DNA from: an uncultured Clostridia bacterium
GTDB taxonomy: Bacteria > Bacillota > Clostridia > Oscillospirales > CAG-272
Direction: 5' to 3'
Assembly (NCBI GenBank): GCA_904502055.1
Contig: CAJGDZ010000065.1
Location: forward strand, 1 to 9,392
DNA: 9,392 bases
Each line of letters opens with the position of its first letter. The first letter of the stretch is position 1. Position numbers and translations under genes: made by a program. Below, piece by piece: positions 1 through 5,837 of the stretch. The notes under the pieces are model-generated. The model worked only from the letters and a program-made list of their open reading frames with translations. It had not been told where the DNA came from and searched no databases.

Positions 1-10
1 GGTTTTTCGA

Positions 11-224
11 GTCATTTTGGTTCTTCACGCTAAAGCGTGAAGAACATGTATGCCACAAGTCACGAAGCGGACAAAGAGAGCTCGCTCTCTTTTCCGCATC
101 GAGGCTTGCGGCACAAAATGACGTGAAGCTTGTGCAGACCATTGCAGTAAAAGTTTTTGCGGAGCTTTTTTCAAAAAGCGACCCGTTCCCCTCTGCAAAT
201 ACAAGCAGACCGTTAAACTTCAAT
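11..224. repeat. Structured intergenic repeat, copy A
   Basis: A perfect 9-bp inverted repeat, GTCATTTTG (11-19) and CAAAATGAC (114-122), encloses two hairpins. The first is at 20-45, with 11-bp arms GTTCTTCACGC and GCGTGAAGAAC around TAAA. The second is nested at 51-113: outer arms TGCCACAAG and CTTGCGGCA with one mismatch, inner GCGG/CCGC, and an apical AAAGAGAG/CTCTCTTT stem. The right flank, 115-183, is closely matched by copy C read in reverse (AAAATGACGTG, GCAGACC, then the core at 150-183) and more loosely by copy B. The flank ends at the stop codon of the minus-strand acyltransferase gene, so this DNA forms that gene's 3' region. No clear U-tract terminator is seen. The left limit may lie outside the window. 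Confidence 0.8.
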
Positions 225-893
225 TTACCGCTCTTTCCGTTCGACCACGTGATCGGTGGCTTTAACGATGCAGTCGGGTGGGTAGACGCCGCGCAGGGCG
301 GTCAAGGGGTAAACCGAGGTGCGCTTGCCCACCACCGTGCCGGGGTTGACCACCGAGCCGCAGCCGATGTCCGCGCCGTCGGCGAGAATACCGCCGACCT
401 TGCGAAGGGCGGTGGGGATGGGAGGCTCTGCGTGGATGACCACGTCCTTGCCGTCGCTTTTGAGGTTGGAGCAGACCGCGCCCGCGCCCATATGCGCGCG
501 ATTTCCGAGGATCGAATCGCCCACGTAGTTGTAGTGCGGCGTTTGCACGCCGTCCAGAAGGATACAATTTTTATATTCGCAGGAATTGCCGAGAACGCAA
601 CCGCTTCCCGTGATCACCGCACCGCGCAGATACGCCGAGGGGCGGATCTCGGTGCCGTGTCCGATGATGACAGGTCCCTCGATAACCGCGCTCTCGTGGA
701 TCTTCACCTCGCGGCCCACGAGCACGCCCTCCTTCAATAGGGTAAAGCCCTCAAGACCGCTCTCGATCAGCGAGAGAATGTGCTCCTTGATATGCGGAAG
801 CATCTCCCACGGGTATTGGTACGCCGCGAAAAGCGGCTTGAGATAGGAGATCTCACAGTCAAAAAGTTCATGGGTTTTTACAAGCTTATCCAA
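225..893 (-). CDS. GlmU-like left-handed beta-helix acyltransferase (no uridylyltransferase domain)
   Basis: Predicted 222-residue cytoplasmic hexapeptide-repeat acyltransferase. Residues 1-45 carry the ELFD...YPWE...LPHI region seen in clostridial proteins annotated as nucleotidyltransferase or GlmU-like. From about residue 58 come left-handed beta-helix hexapeptides (VKIHESAVIEGPVIIG and on). The stretch KNCILLDGVQTPHYNYVGDS, followed by GNRAHMGAGAVCSN, parallels the acetyltransferase site of GlmU; His120 falls where E. coli GlmU has catalytic His363. The N-terminal pyrophosphorylase half of GlmU is absent, so it cannot make UDP-GlcNAc alone. The chosen start is TTG at 893, giving MDKLVKTHELFD; the next in-frame ATG (803) would delete the conserved ELFD/YPWE region. 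A G-rich stretch lies 7 nt upstream. The start overlaps the end of glmM by 8 nt, implying translational coupling. Acetylation of glucosamine-1-phosphate is a reasonable inference from context; the acyl acceptor is not proven. Confidence 0.85.
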   Translation of the reverse strand: MDKLVKTHELFDCEISYLKPLFAAYQYPWEMLPHIKEHILSLIESGLEGFTLLKEGVLVGREVKIHESAVIEGPVIIGHGTEIRPSAYLRGAVITGSGCVLGNSCEYKNCILLDGVQTPHYNYVGDSILGNRAHMGAGAVCSNLKSDGKDVVIHAEPPIPTALRKVGGILADGADIGCGSVVNPGTVVGKRTSVYPLTALRGVYPPDCIVKATDHVVERKER

Positions 894-2490
894 GTGTGTG
901 CCCCCCGTCCTCGATCGCGCGAGCGATCCTGTCGGCAAACGCCTCGCAGGCCTTCTCGCTCTCGCACTCGACCATAATGCGGACAAGCGGCTCGGTTCCG
1001 CTCTTGCGAAGCAAAATCCGTCCCTTGCCGCCGATCTTGTCCTCGACCTCAGCCAGCGCCGCCCGTACGCTCGCATCCGCCAGCGCCGCGTCCTTATCCC
1101 TCACGCGCAGATTTTTGGTGTACTGCGGATAAAGAGTCAGGTGCTCGGTGAGCGCCGACAGCGGAAGCTTTGCGTCGCAGACCTCCTCGGTCACCATAAT
1201 GGCGGTAAGAAGTCCATCGCCCGTTGTGGCATATTTTTTGAGAATGATATGCCCCGACTGCTCGCCGCCAAGGCTATAATCGTTTTTCTGCATACACTCC
1301 CAAACAAAGCGGTCACCCACCGTGGTGCGCTCGCACCGAATCCCCGTCGCGTCAAGCGCGGCATCCAGACCGCTGTTGGACATCACCGTGGCCACCACCG
1401 TGTCGCCGTCCAGCATCCCGCGCGCCTTCAAACGCCTGGCAAGCAAATAAAGAATGCCGTCTCCGTCCACCACCTCGCCGCGTTCGTTCACGGCCAAGCA
1501 GCGGTCACAGTCGCCGTCAAAGGCAAAGCCGAGATCCAGGTGCTTCTCGCGCACCAGGCGGCAGAGGCGCTCGATGTGCGTCGAGCCGCAGTCGCGATTG
1601 ATGTTGAGTCCGTTCGGCTGGTCACCGACCACGGTGATCTGCGCGCCCAATGCGCCAAACACCGCGCTTGCGATCATCCAGGACGCGCCGTTGGCACAGT
1701 CCAGACCGATCCGAAGTCGCTTATACGAATGCGATGCCAGCGAGATCAGGTAGCCAACGTAGCGATTTCGGCCCGAAACGTGGTCGATGATGCTTCCGAT
1801 CCGCTCGCCGCGCGCAAGCGGCAGGTCGCTTCCCGACACACCCAGTGCGCTCACCTCCCCGTCCAGATAGGCCTCGATGAGGTCGGTGGTCGCGTCATCC
1901 AGCTTCTCGCCGTGGCGGTTTATCACCTTGATGCCGTTGTCACCAAAGGGATTGTGCGAGGCGGTGATCATAATGCCGCAATCAAATTCGTCAATGCGCG
2001 TCACGTACGAAACGCTTGGCGTGGTCGTAACGTGCAGCATATACGCGTCCGCGCCCGAGGCGGTGATTCCCGCCGCGACGGCGTATTCCAGCATATAGCT
2101 GGAGCGGCGTGTGTCCTTGCCGATCACGATCCGCGCGCGCTCGCCGCGCTTGCCCCTTTGTGAAAAATACCAGCCGAGAAAGCGGCCGACCTTGTACGCG
2201 TGCATCGAGGTCAGACCCACGCCCGCCTCGCCGCGAAAGCCGTCGGTGCCGAAATAGCGGCCGCGCCGCGCCTCCGGTTTTTCCGCACCCGGTGCCTTCT
2301 CCGACAGAAAATCGTCCGCCGAAACGCAAAACAGCTCGCAAAGCCTCGCCAGCTTATCCAGCTGCGGCAACGCCTTGCCCATCTCCCACTTGGAGACCGA
2401 CTGACGCGATACCGCCGTCAGCTCCGCCAGCTGCTCCTGCGACAGCCCTCTCTCTACGCGAAATCGCGCGATCTTCTCACCAATCGTCAT
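886..2490 (-). CDS. glmM: XRE-family DNA-binding domain fused to phosphoglucosamine mutase
   Basis: 534 residues. Residues about 4-60 form an XRE/Cro-type helix-turn-helix (LSQEQLAELTAVSRQSVSKW, then a typical third and fourth helix ending SADDFL). After a short charged linker (about 61-77), residues 78-530 are a full GlmM, which converts glucosamine-6-phosphate to glucosamine-1-phosphate for peptidoglycan and UDP-GlcNAc synthesis. Visible motifs: GTDGFRG (81-87), catalytic serine 178 in TASHNP, Mg2+ loop DGDCDR (325-330), sugar loop GGEQSGH (408-414) and phosphate site RKSGTEP (495-501). The start is ATG 2490, preceded by GGGAGG at 5-6 nt. No ATG, GTG or TTG lies in frame between the HTH and GTDGFRG, so the mutase cannot easily be made without the HTH. 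It is first in a two-gene unit with the GlmU-like acyltransferase. Assignment as GlmM rather than another phosphohexomutase rests on the motifs and the neighbour. A DNA-binding role is inference. Confidence 0.93.
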   Translation of the reverse strand: MTIGEKIARFRVERGLSQEQLAELTAVSRQSVSKWEMGKALPQLDKLARLCELFCVSADDFLSEKAPGAEKPEARRGRYFGTDGFRGEAGVGLTSMHAYKVGRFLGWYFSQRGKRGERARIVIGKDTRRSSYMLEYAVAAGITASGADAYMLHVTTTPSVSYVTRIDEFDCGIMITASHNPFGDNGIKVINRHGEKLDDATTDLIEAYLDGEVSALGVSGSDLPLARGERIGSIIDHVSGRNRYVGYLISLASHSYKRLRIGLDCANGASWMIASAVFGALGAQITVVGDQPNGLNINRDCGSTHIERLCRLVREKHLDLGFAFDGDCDRCLAVNERGEVVDGDGILYLLARRLKARGMLDGDTVVATVMSNSGLDAALDATGIRCERTTVGDRFVWECMQKNDYSLGGEQSGHIILKKYATTGDGLLTAIMVTEEVCDAKLPLSALTEHLTLYPQYTKNLRVRDKDAALADASVRAALAEVEDKIGGKGRILLRKSGTEPLVRIMVECESEKACEAFADRIARAIEDGGHTLG

Positions 2491-2522
2491 AAAAACCTCC
2501 CGTATGTGAACCAATATGTAAC

Positions 2523-2535
2523 GCTCCAAAGGAGC
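2523..2535. promoter_or_regulatory. Perfect dyad at the glmM transcription start (candidate operator)
   Basis: GCTCC AAA GGAGC is a perfect inverted repeat sitting just downstream of the predicted -10 box, at about +2 to +14 of the glmM transcript. Next to it, at 2503-2522, is an imperfect direct repeat (on the minus strand GTTACATA then GTTCACATA). Its position suits a repressor site, possibly for the HTH fused to GlmM, but a 5' mRNA hairpin is equally possible. Confidence 0.45.
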
Positions 2536-2543
2536 ACACCCTT

Positions 2544-2572
2544 ATTATATGCCCCGCTCGCGCGGTTGACAA
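2544..2572 (-). promoter_or_regulatory. Sigma-A-type promoter of the glmM unit
   Basis: On the minus strand TTGTCA (2572-2567) is followed after exactly 17 bp by a consensus TATAAT (2549-2544). The start point would be near 2537, giving a leader of about 47 nt with the GGGAGG ribosome site before ATG 2490. The -35 differs from consensus at one base. It separates glmM transcription from the upstream operon that ends at the 3063-3090 terminator. Confidence 0.8.
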
Positions 2573-2595
2573 CCGATCTCGGCTTCCTTTTTTTG

Positions 2596-2656
2596 GCAAC
2601 CTCCGGTTGCGGCGCGCCGCAAAACATCGGCAAAGGGCAACGTCGCCCCTTGCCGA
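2596..2656. repeat. Cluster of three short inverted repeats upstream of the glmM promoter
   Basis: Within 61 bp lie GCAACC TCC GGTTGC (2596-2610), the self-complementary GCGGCGCGCCGC (2609-2620), and TCGGCAAAGGGC with GCCCCTTGCCGA (2627-2656, one mismatch). They sit behind the glmM promoter and before the composite repeat. No reading frame is convincing here. They may be extra modules of the intergenic repeat family or sites of an unknown regulator. Confidence 0.5.
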
Positions 2657-2664
2657 AGGTGATT

Positions 2665-2818
2665 ATAAATTGAAGTTTAACGAAGAGGAACGTGGGGCTC
2701 TGCCCCATACCCCGCCACCTTTAAAAAGGTGGACGAAACCTTTGCACAGGGCAAAATGGGTTTGGATATTACGGAGCCCGAACGATAACGCGAAAACAAC
2801 GTGTTGTCCGTTATCCGA
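2665..2818. repeat. Left flank of composite repeat copy B
   Basis: Begins with TAAATTGAAGTTTAACG, the same 17 bases that start at the stop codon of the acyltransferase gene beside copy A (there on the minus strand, 227-211). It then holds TGGGGC TCT GCCCCA (2693-2707), CCACCTTT AA AAAGGTGG (2715-2732), and a GATAACG/CGTTATC stem around ACAACGTGTTGT close to 2784-2815. The order of parts (AT box, GGAACG, AT-centred hairpin, then CGAGTCATTTT) resembles the other flank read in the opposite sense. It contains no believable gene. Confidence 0.6.
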
Positions 2819-2959
2819 GTCATTTTGAGACCTTCTCACGCGTGAGAAGGTCTCGGGCGCGCGAGGTCTGCAAGCCGAAAAGAGAGCAAGCTCTCTTTGT
2901 CGGATTGCCGACCTTGCGCTGACGGGAAGCCGCCGCGGCGGCTTCCCGTCTAAAATGAC
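2819..2959. repeat. Structured intergenic repeat, copy B core
   Basis: GTCATTTT (2819-2826) and AAAATGAC (2952-2959) bound three hairpins. The first is a perfect 28-bp palindrome at 2827-2854 (arm GAGACCTTCTCACG). The second is a long imperfect stem at 2859-2919 with apical AAGAGAGC AA GCTCTCTT. The third is a perfect 30-bp palindrome at 2921-2950 (arm GACGGGAAGCCGCCG). The 74 bases 2858-2931 are identical to the reverse complement of 9317-9390 in copy C. Confidence 0.85.
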
Positions 2960-3062
2960 GTGTAGTTGGCAGAGACCCATGCTGCAAAAGTTTTCGCCCA
3001 GCCTTTTTCAAAAGGCTGGCCGCCGGAGGCACGTTCCCCCCTCCCCGACAAATCTAAATTTA
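2960..3062. repeat. Right flank of repeat copy B, 3' region of the membrane-protein gene
   Basis: Continues from AAAATGACGTG with GAGACCCAT, GCAAAAGTTTTCGC and a 10-bp-arm hairpin CCAGCCTTTT TC AAAAGGCTGG (2998-3019). These correspond in order to the flank of copies A and C (GCAGACC, AAAGTTTTTGCGGAG, CTTTTTTCAAAAAGC), though the sequence has diverged. It lies just beyond the terminator of the minus-strand operon. Confidence 0.6.
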
Positions 3063-3090
3063 AAGAAAAAAGGGACTTTGAAAGTCCCTT
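3063..3090 (-). terminator. Intrinsic terminator of the zapA operon
   Basis: On the minus strand the TAA stop of the last gene (3093-3091) is followed at once by AAGGGACTTT C AAAGTCCCTT and a run of about nine nearly unbroken T residues. The stem is GGGACTTT/AAAGTCCC. This is the clearest rho-independent terminator in the window. Confidence 0.88.
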
Positions 3091-3837
3091 TTATCTTGCC
3101 GCGTCCAGCGCGGCCTTATCGTCCTTTGTGAGCGGTTGCTGGCGGTTGATGGCATCCTCGGTAAAGGCGTACAGGCAAAGCGTGCCGTAGGCCTTATCGG
3201 TGTAGACGTCAAAGTCTGCGTTTTCGTACGCGAGGTCACCTATGTAATAGAAGTCGGCATACACCGCCAGGAGTCCGCCGTCAAAGTCCACGCCGTCAAA
3301 AACAAATTTACGGTAGCTGTGGCGACCGTGATGGGCGCGCGCGACAAGCTCACTCGGCTTCACACGGACAAGCTCCACGCTCGAAGGGTCGTTGGCGAGG
3401 TTATCCTCGGCATTGTCGGGTGTTTTGTCGATGGCCAGCACCAGCGTGACGTCAAACCAGTCCTTGTCGCTTGACGGCAGGAAATCCAGGGCATAGTCCT
3501 TTTGCAGGGCCTTCAGCGTGCTGTCGTTGTAGCGCACCAAAAGCTGAAGCTGCTCGGCATCCGGCACAAAAACCGCCGACGAGACCGTAAAATAGCCGTA
3601 ATTTTCCTCGTTGCGCGTGATGGTGTTCTGCTCCTGCGTCAGCTTTTGCAGTCCGTCGCCCTGCGCCCTGTACGCTTCAAGAAGCGCCTCGTTCGGCGTG
3701 AGCGTCACCAGCTCCTTTGGCACGCGCGAGGAGCCCATGCGCCAAAAAAGCACCACGAACACCGCCACCACAAGCAGCGTAAACAGTGCGCGGAAGAAGA
3801 GCTTCAGGATATCAAATGCGGTAAGTCTCGGAAACAT
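3091..3837 (-). CDS. Single-pass membrane protein of unknown function
   Basis: 248 residues that I do not recognise as a named family. A short basic N-terminus is followed by one hydrophobic segment at about 12-33 (LKLFFRALFTLLVVAVFVVL), then a soluble domain of about 215 residues, probably outside the membrane (type II, N-inside). The domain is rich in acidic and aromatic residues (WFDVTLVLAID, ADFYYIGDLAYENADFDVY) and has no obvious catalytic motif; it could bind rather than catalyse. There is no signal-peptidase or lipobox motif. ATG 3837 is preceded by AAAGGAG (3850-3844, 6-nt spacer), which overlaps the stop codon of the U32 gene, so the two are probably translationally linked. Third and last gene of the zapA operon; a link to division or ribosome maturation is only guilt by association. 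Confidence 0.8.
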   Translation of the reverse strand: MFPRLTAFDILKLFFRALFTLLVVAVFVVLFWRMGSSRVPKELVTLTPNEALLEAYRAQGDGLQKLTQEQNTITRNEENYGYFTVSSAVFVPDAEQLQLLVRYNDSTLKALQKDYALDFLPSSDKDWFDVTLVLAIDKTPDNAEDNLANDPSSVELVRVKPSELVARAHHGRHSYRKFVFDGVDFDGGLLAVYADFYYIGDLAYENADFDVYTDKAYGTLCLYAFTEDAINRQQPLTKDDKAALDAAR

Positions 3838-3848
3838 CGTTTACTCCT

Positions 3849-5837
3849 TTATTTGGGCAGCCGCCTGACCGCAAACGGCAGGGGCTTGCCCGATTTGTAC
3901 GCCTCAATGACCGTGGCGCACACCTCGCGGCTCTCGGTCGTGAAAAGAAAATGCTGTCCCGTCACGCCCGCCGCGCGAAGCTCATCTCCGCGATCGGACA
4001 GACCCGTGGGCAGACTGTTGCAAACCAACGAGCGGTGCTCCCACTCGCGAAGGACCGGGAAGCGAACGCCGCGCCTGTCCACGAGAGCCGCCTCGCCGCT
4101 CTCGCATTTTTCGCAACCGCCCAGCTCCTTGCCCACGCATTTCTCAAGAATCATCAGCGGCAAGCGTCCGTAAACCACCACCGCCGACGCGCCGCCGATA
4201 TCGCGGATCTTGGGCAGCGACAGCTCGGGCGAAAGAATAAAATCGGAAAAGCCAAGGCTCTCCACAACCGCCGCGCTTGCGCGGTTGGCGATGTTCAGGC
4301 GCAGGTCGCCGTGCGGCACAAGGCCGTGCGCAAGCGCCAAATCCAGATGCCCGAGATTGCCGACCAGCGCGTGACGCGCGCCGAGCGAGACCGCCCTTTT
4401 CAAAAGGCTCTCCACCCTCTCACGCTCACTGTCAAAGATGACGGGCGGCAGGGCCACGCCCTCACAGCTACCGTCGTATTTATCAAGCGGAAGATAGATC
4501 ACGTCAAAAAAGTCCCTTGCCGCCTCGGGGATCTGTGAGGCTTCGCGGAAGCAAGCGCTCCGAAATTGCTTTTTGTCGCCCTTCGGGGCAAGCGGAGGGG
4601 TGTCGACCCTCTCGATCTCGGGAATTTTCGTCAATTTGTCGCACAGATCGGCCGCCGCATCGCGTCTGAGCGCATTGAGTGCCGACAGCGGAAGCATCAG
4701 CCCCTCATCCAGCGTCAGCGTAAGCGACGCCGCCGAAAAGGGGGTGCTCCCCAGCTTCAACAGGTTTTTGCTGACCGCCTCGCGCGTAAGCGGTGCGTTT
4801 TGCGCCGCAAAGGGTACAGGCCCCTTAGCGTAGCCAACCGTGTCGCCGCACCTTACCTCAAGCGTGGCAGGCACGTCCGCCTTCACCGTAGCCGCAAGCG
4901 TCACGGGGCGCTTGCGCGTAAGCCCCGTAAAGGGCGCGAGCGCACGCGAGGCGTCCTTGTCGCTCTCGCTTCGCACGCCCAGCATCGAGCGGCCGACGTG
5001 TCCCGTAAAATAGCCGTCGGTAAAGCCGCCGCGCGAAAAGACGGCGGCCAGCGCCTCCATTTCCTCGCGCGTGGCGCTTCGGTTTTGGTCCAGAAGGCGG
5101 CGGTAGATGCTCGCCACCTCACGCACGTATTCGGGTGACTTCATACGCCCCTCAATTTTGAGCGACGCCACACCGATGCGCTTCAGCTCGGGAATGTGCC
5201 GGGCCAGTGCCAGATCCTTTAAGGACAAGGGATAGCCGCCCTCATAGGGCAGACGGCAGGGCTGGGCGCATTCGCCGCGGTTGCCGCTTCGTCCACCCAC
5301 CACCGAGGAAAACAGACACTGTCCCGAATGGCAGACGCAAAGTGCGCCGTGCACAAACACCTCGGCTTCAATGGGCGATTCTTTGGTAAAGGTCGCAAGG
5401 TCGGCAAGCGACATCTCTCTGGCGCATACCATGCGCGAAAAGCCAAGCGCCTGAAGGCGCTTCGCGGCGCTTACGCTGTGACCCGACACCTGGGTGCTGG
5501 CGTGAAGACACGCGCCCGGAAAATGGCGCTTTATCTCCGCCGCACCGCCAAGATCCGCAACAATAAGTGCGTCGGCTCCTGCCGCAAGGACAGATTCCGC
5601 CGCACTTAGAAAGTCGGTTTTTTCGCGGTCAAAAAACAGCGTGTTGAGCGTAACGTAGGTCTTTACGCCATAAGTGTGTGCGAGGGCGATTGCTTCTCGC
5701 AGCTCGCCCTCGGAAAAATTTTGTGCGTTTTTGCGGGCATTGAAGCCGAGCGCGCCGAAATATACGGCATCTGCGCCCCCCTCGATCGCCGCCGAAAGTG
5801 CCTTTGGCGACCCCGCCGGACAAAGAAGCTCACACAT
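3849..5837 (-). CDS. U32-family protein (RlhA/TrhP-like RNA hydroxylase type) with C-terminal extension
   Basis: 662 residues, an intact long clostridial U32 protein. The N-terminal half is a TIM-barrel-like domain starting ELLCPAGS, with the U32 signature EVFVHGALCVCHSGQCLFSS (159-178). Cysteines 167, 174, 190 and 194 give C-x6-C-x15-C-x3-C, matching the iron-sulfur ligand set of RlhA and TrhP relatives, and LKIEGRMKSPEYV follows at 226-238. The C-terminal half fits the DUF3656-type extension and ends with a second Cys cluster (CVGKELGGCEKC) before DRRGVRFPV. Family members were named collagenase-like peptidases, but characterised ones hydroxylate 23S rRNA C2501 (RlhA) or tRNA uridine-34 (TrhP) using prephenate. 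Which RNA this one modifies cannot be told here. The start is ATG 5837, giving MCELLCPAGS, overlapping the zapA stop by 8 nt; no clear Shine-Dalgarno is seen, so coupling is likely. Confidence 0.92.
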   Translation of the reverse strand: MCELLCPAGSPKALSAAIEGGADAVYFGALGFNARKNAQNFSEGELREAIALAHTYGVKTYVTLNTLFFDREKTDFLSAAESVLAAGADALIVADLGGAAEIKRHFPGACLHASTQVSGHSVSAAKRLQALGFSRMVCAREMSLADLATFTKESPIEAEVFVHGALCVCHSGQCLFSSVVGGRSGNRGECAQPCRLPYEGGYPLSLKDLALARHIPELKRIGVASLKIEGRMKSPEYVREVASIYRRLLDQNRSATREEMEALAAVFSRGGFTDGYFTGHVGRSMLGVRSESDKDASRALAPFTGLTRKRPVTLAATVKADVPATLEVRCGDTVGYAKGPVPFAAQNAPLTREAVSKNLLKLGSTPFSAASLTLTLDEGLMLPLSALNALRRDAAADLCDKLTKIPEIERVDTPPLAPKGDKKQFRSACFREASQIPEAARDFFDVIYLPLDKYDGSCEGVALPPVIFDSERERVESLLKRAVSLGARHALVGNLGHLDLALAHGLVPHGDLRLNIANRASAAVVESLGFSDFILSPELSLPKIRDIGGASAVVVYGRLPLMILEKCVGKELGGCEKCESGEAALVDRRGVRFPVLREWEHRSLVCNSLPTGLSDRGDELRAAGVTGQHFLFTTESREVCATVIEAYKSGKPLPFAVRRLPK

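Noticed and set aside
20..45. Hairpin as an intrinsic terminator for the acyltransferase gene
   Set aside because: The stem is strong, but on the minus strand it is not followed by a good T-run directly and it lies about 180 bp past the stop; better explained as part of the repeat.
894..1076. Longer upstream start for the acyltransferase gene
   Set aside because: The extra N-terminus is Arg-rich out-of-frame translation of the GlmM end; family members begin just before ELFD, which the TTG at 893 satisfies.
898..2163. A 421-codon plus-strand frame antisense to glmM
   Set aside because: It lies wholly opposite a gene with all catalytic motifs of a phosphoglucosamine mutase, resembles no known protein and has no ribosome site.
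2491..2529. TTG start 13 codons upstream of the chosen glmM start
   Set aside because: The GGGAGG ribosome site for ATG 2490 lies inside this extension, and the TTG would be only about nine bases from the predicted transcription start.
2607..2980. Short frames on both strands in the 2.6-3.0 kb gap
   Set aside because: They translate hairpin repeats (for example GALPHTPPPLKRW-like peptides often seen in such repeats), lack ribosome sites and are interrupted by palindromes.
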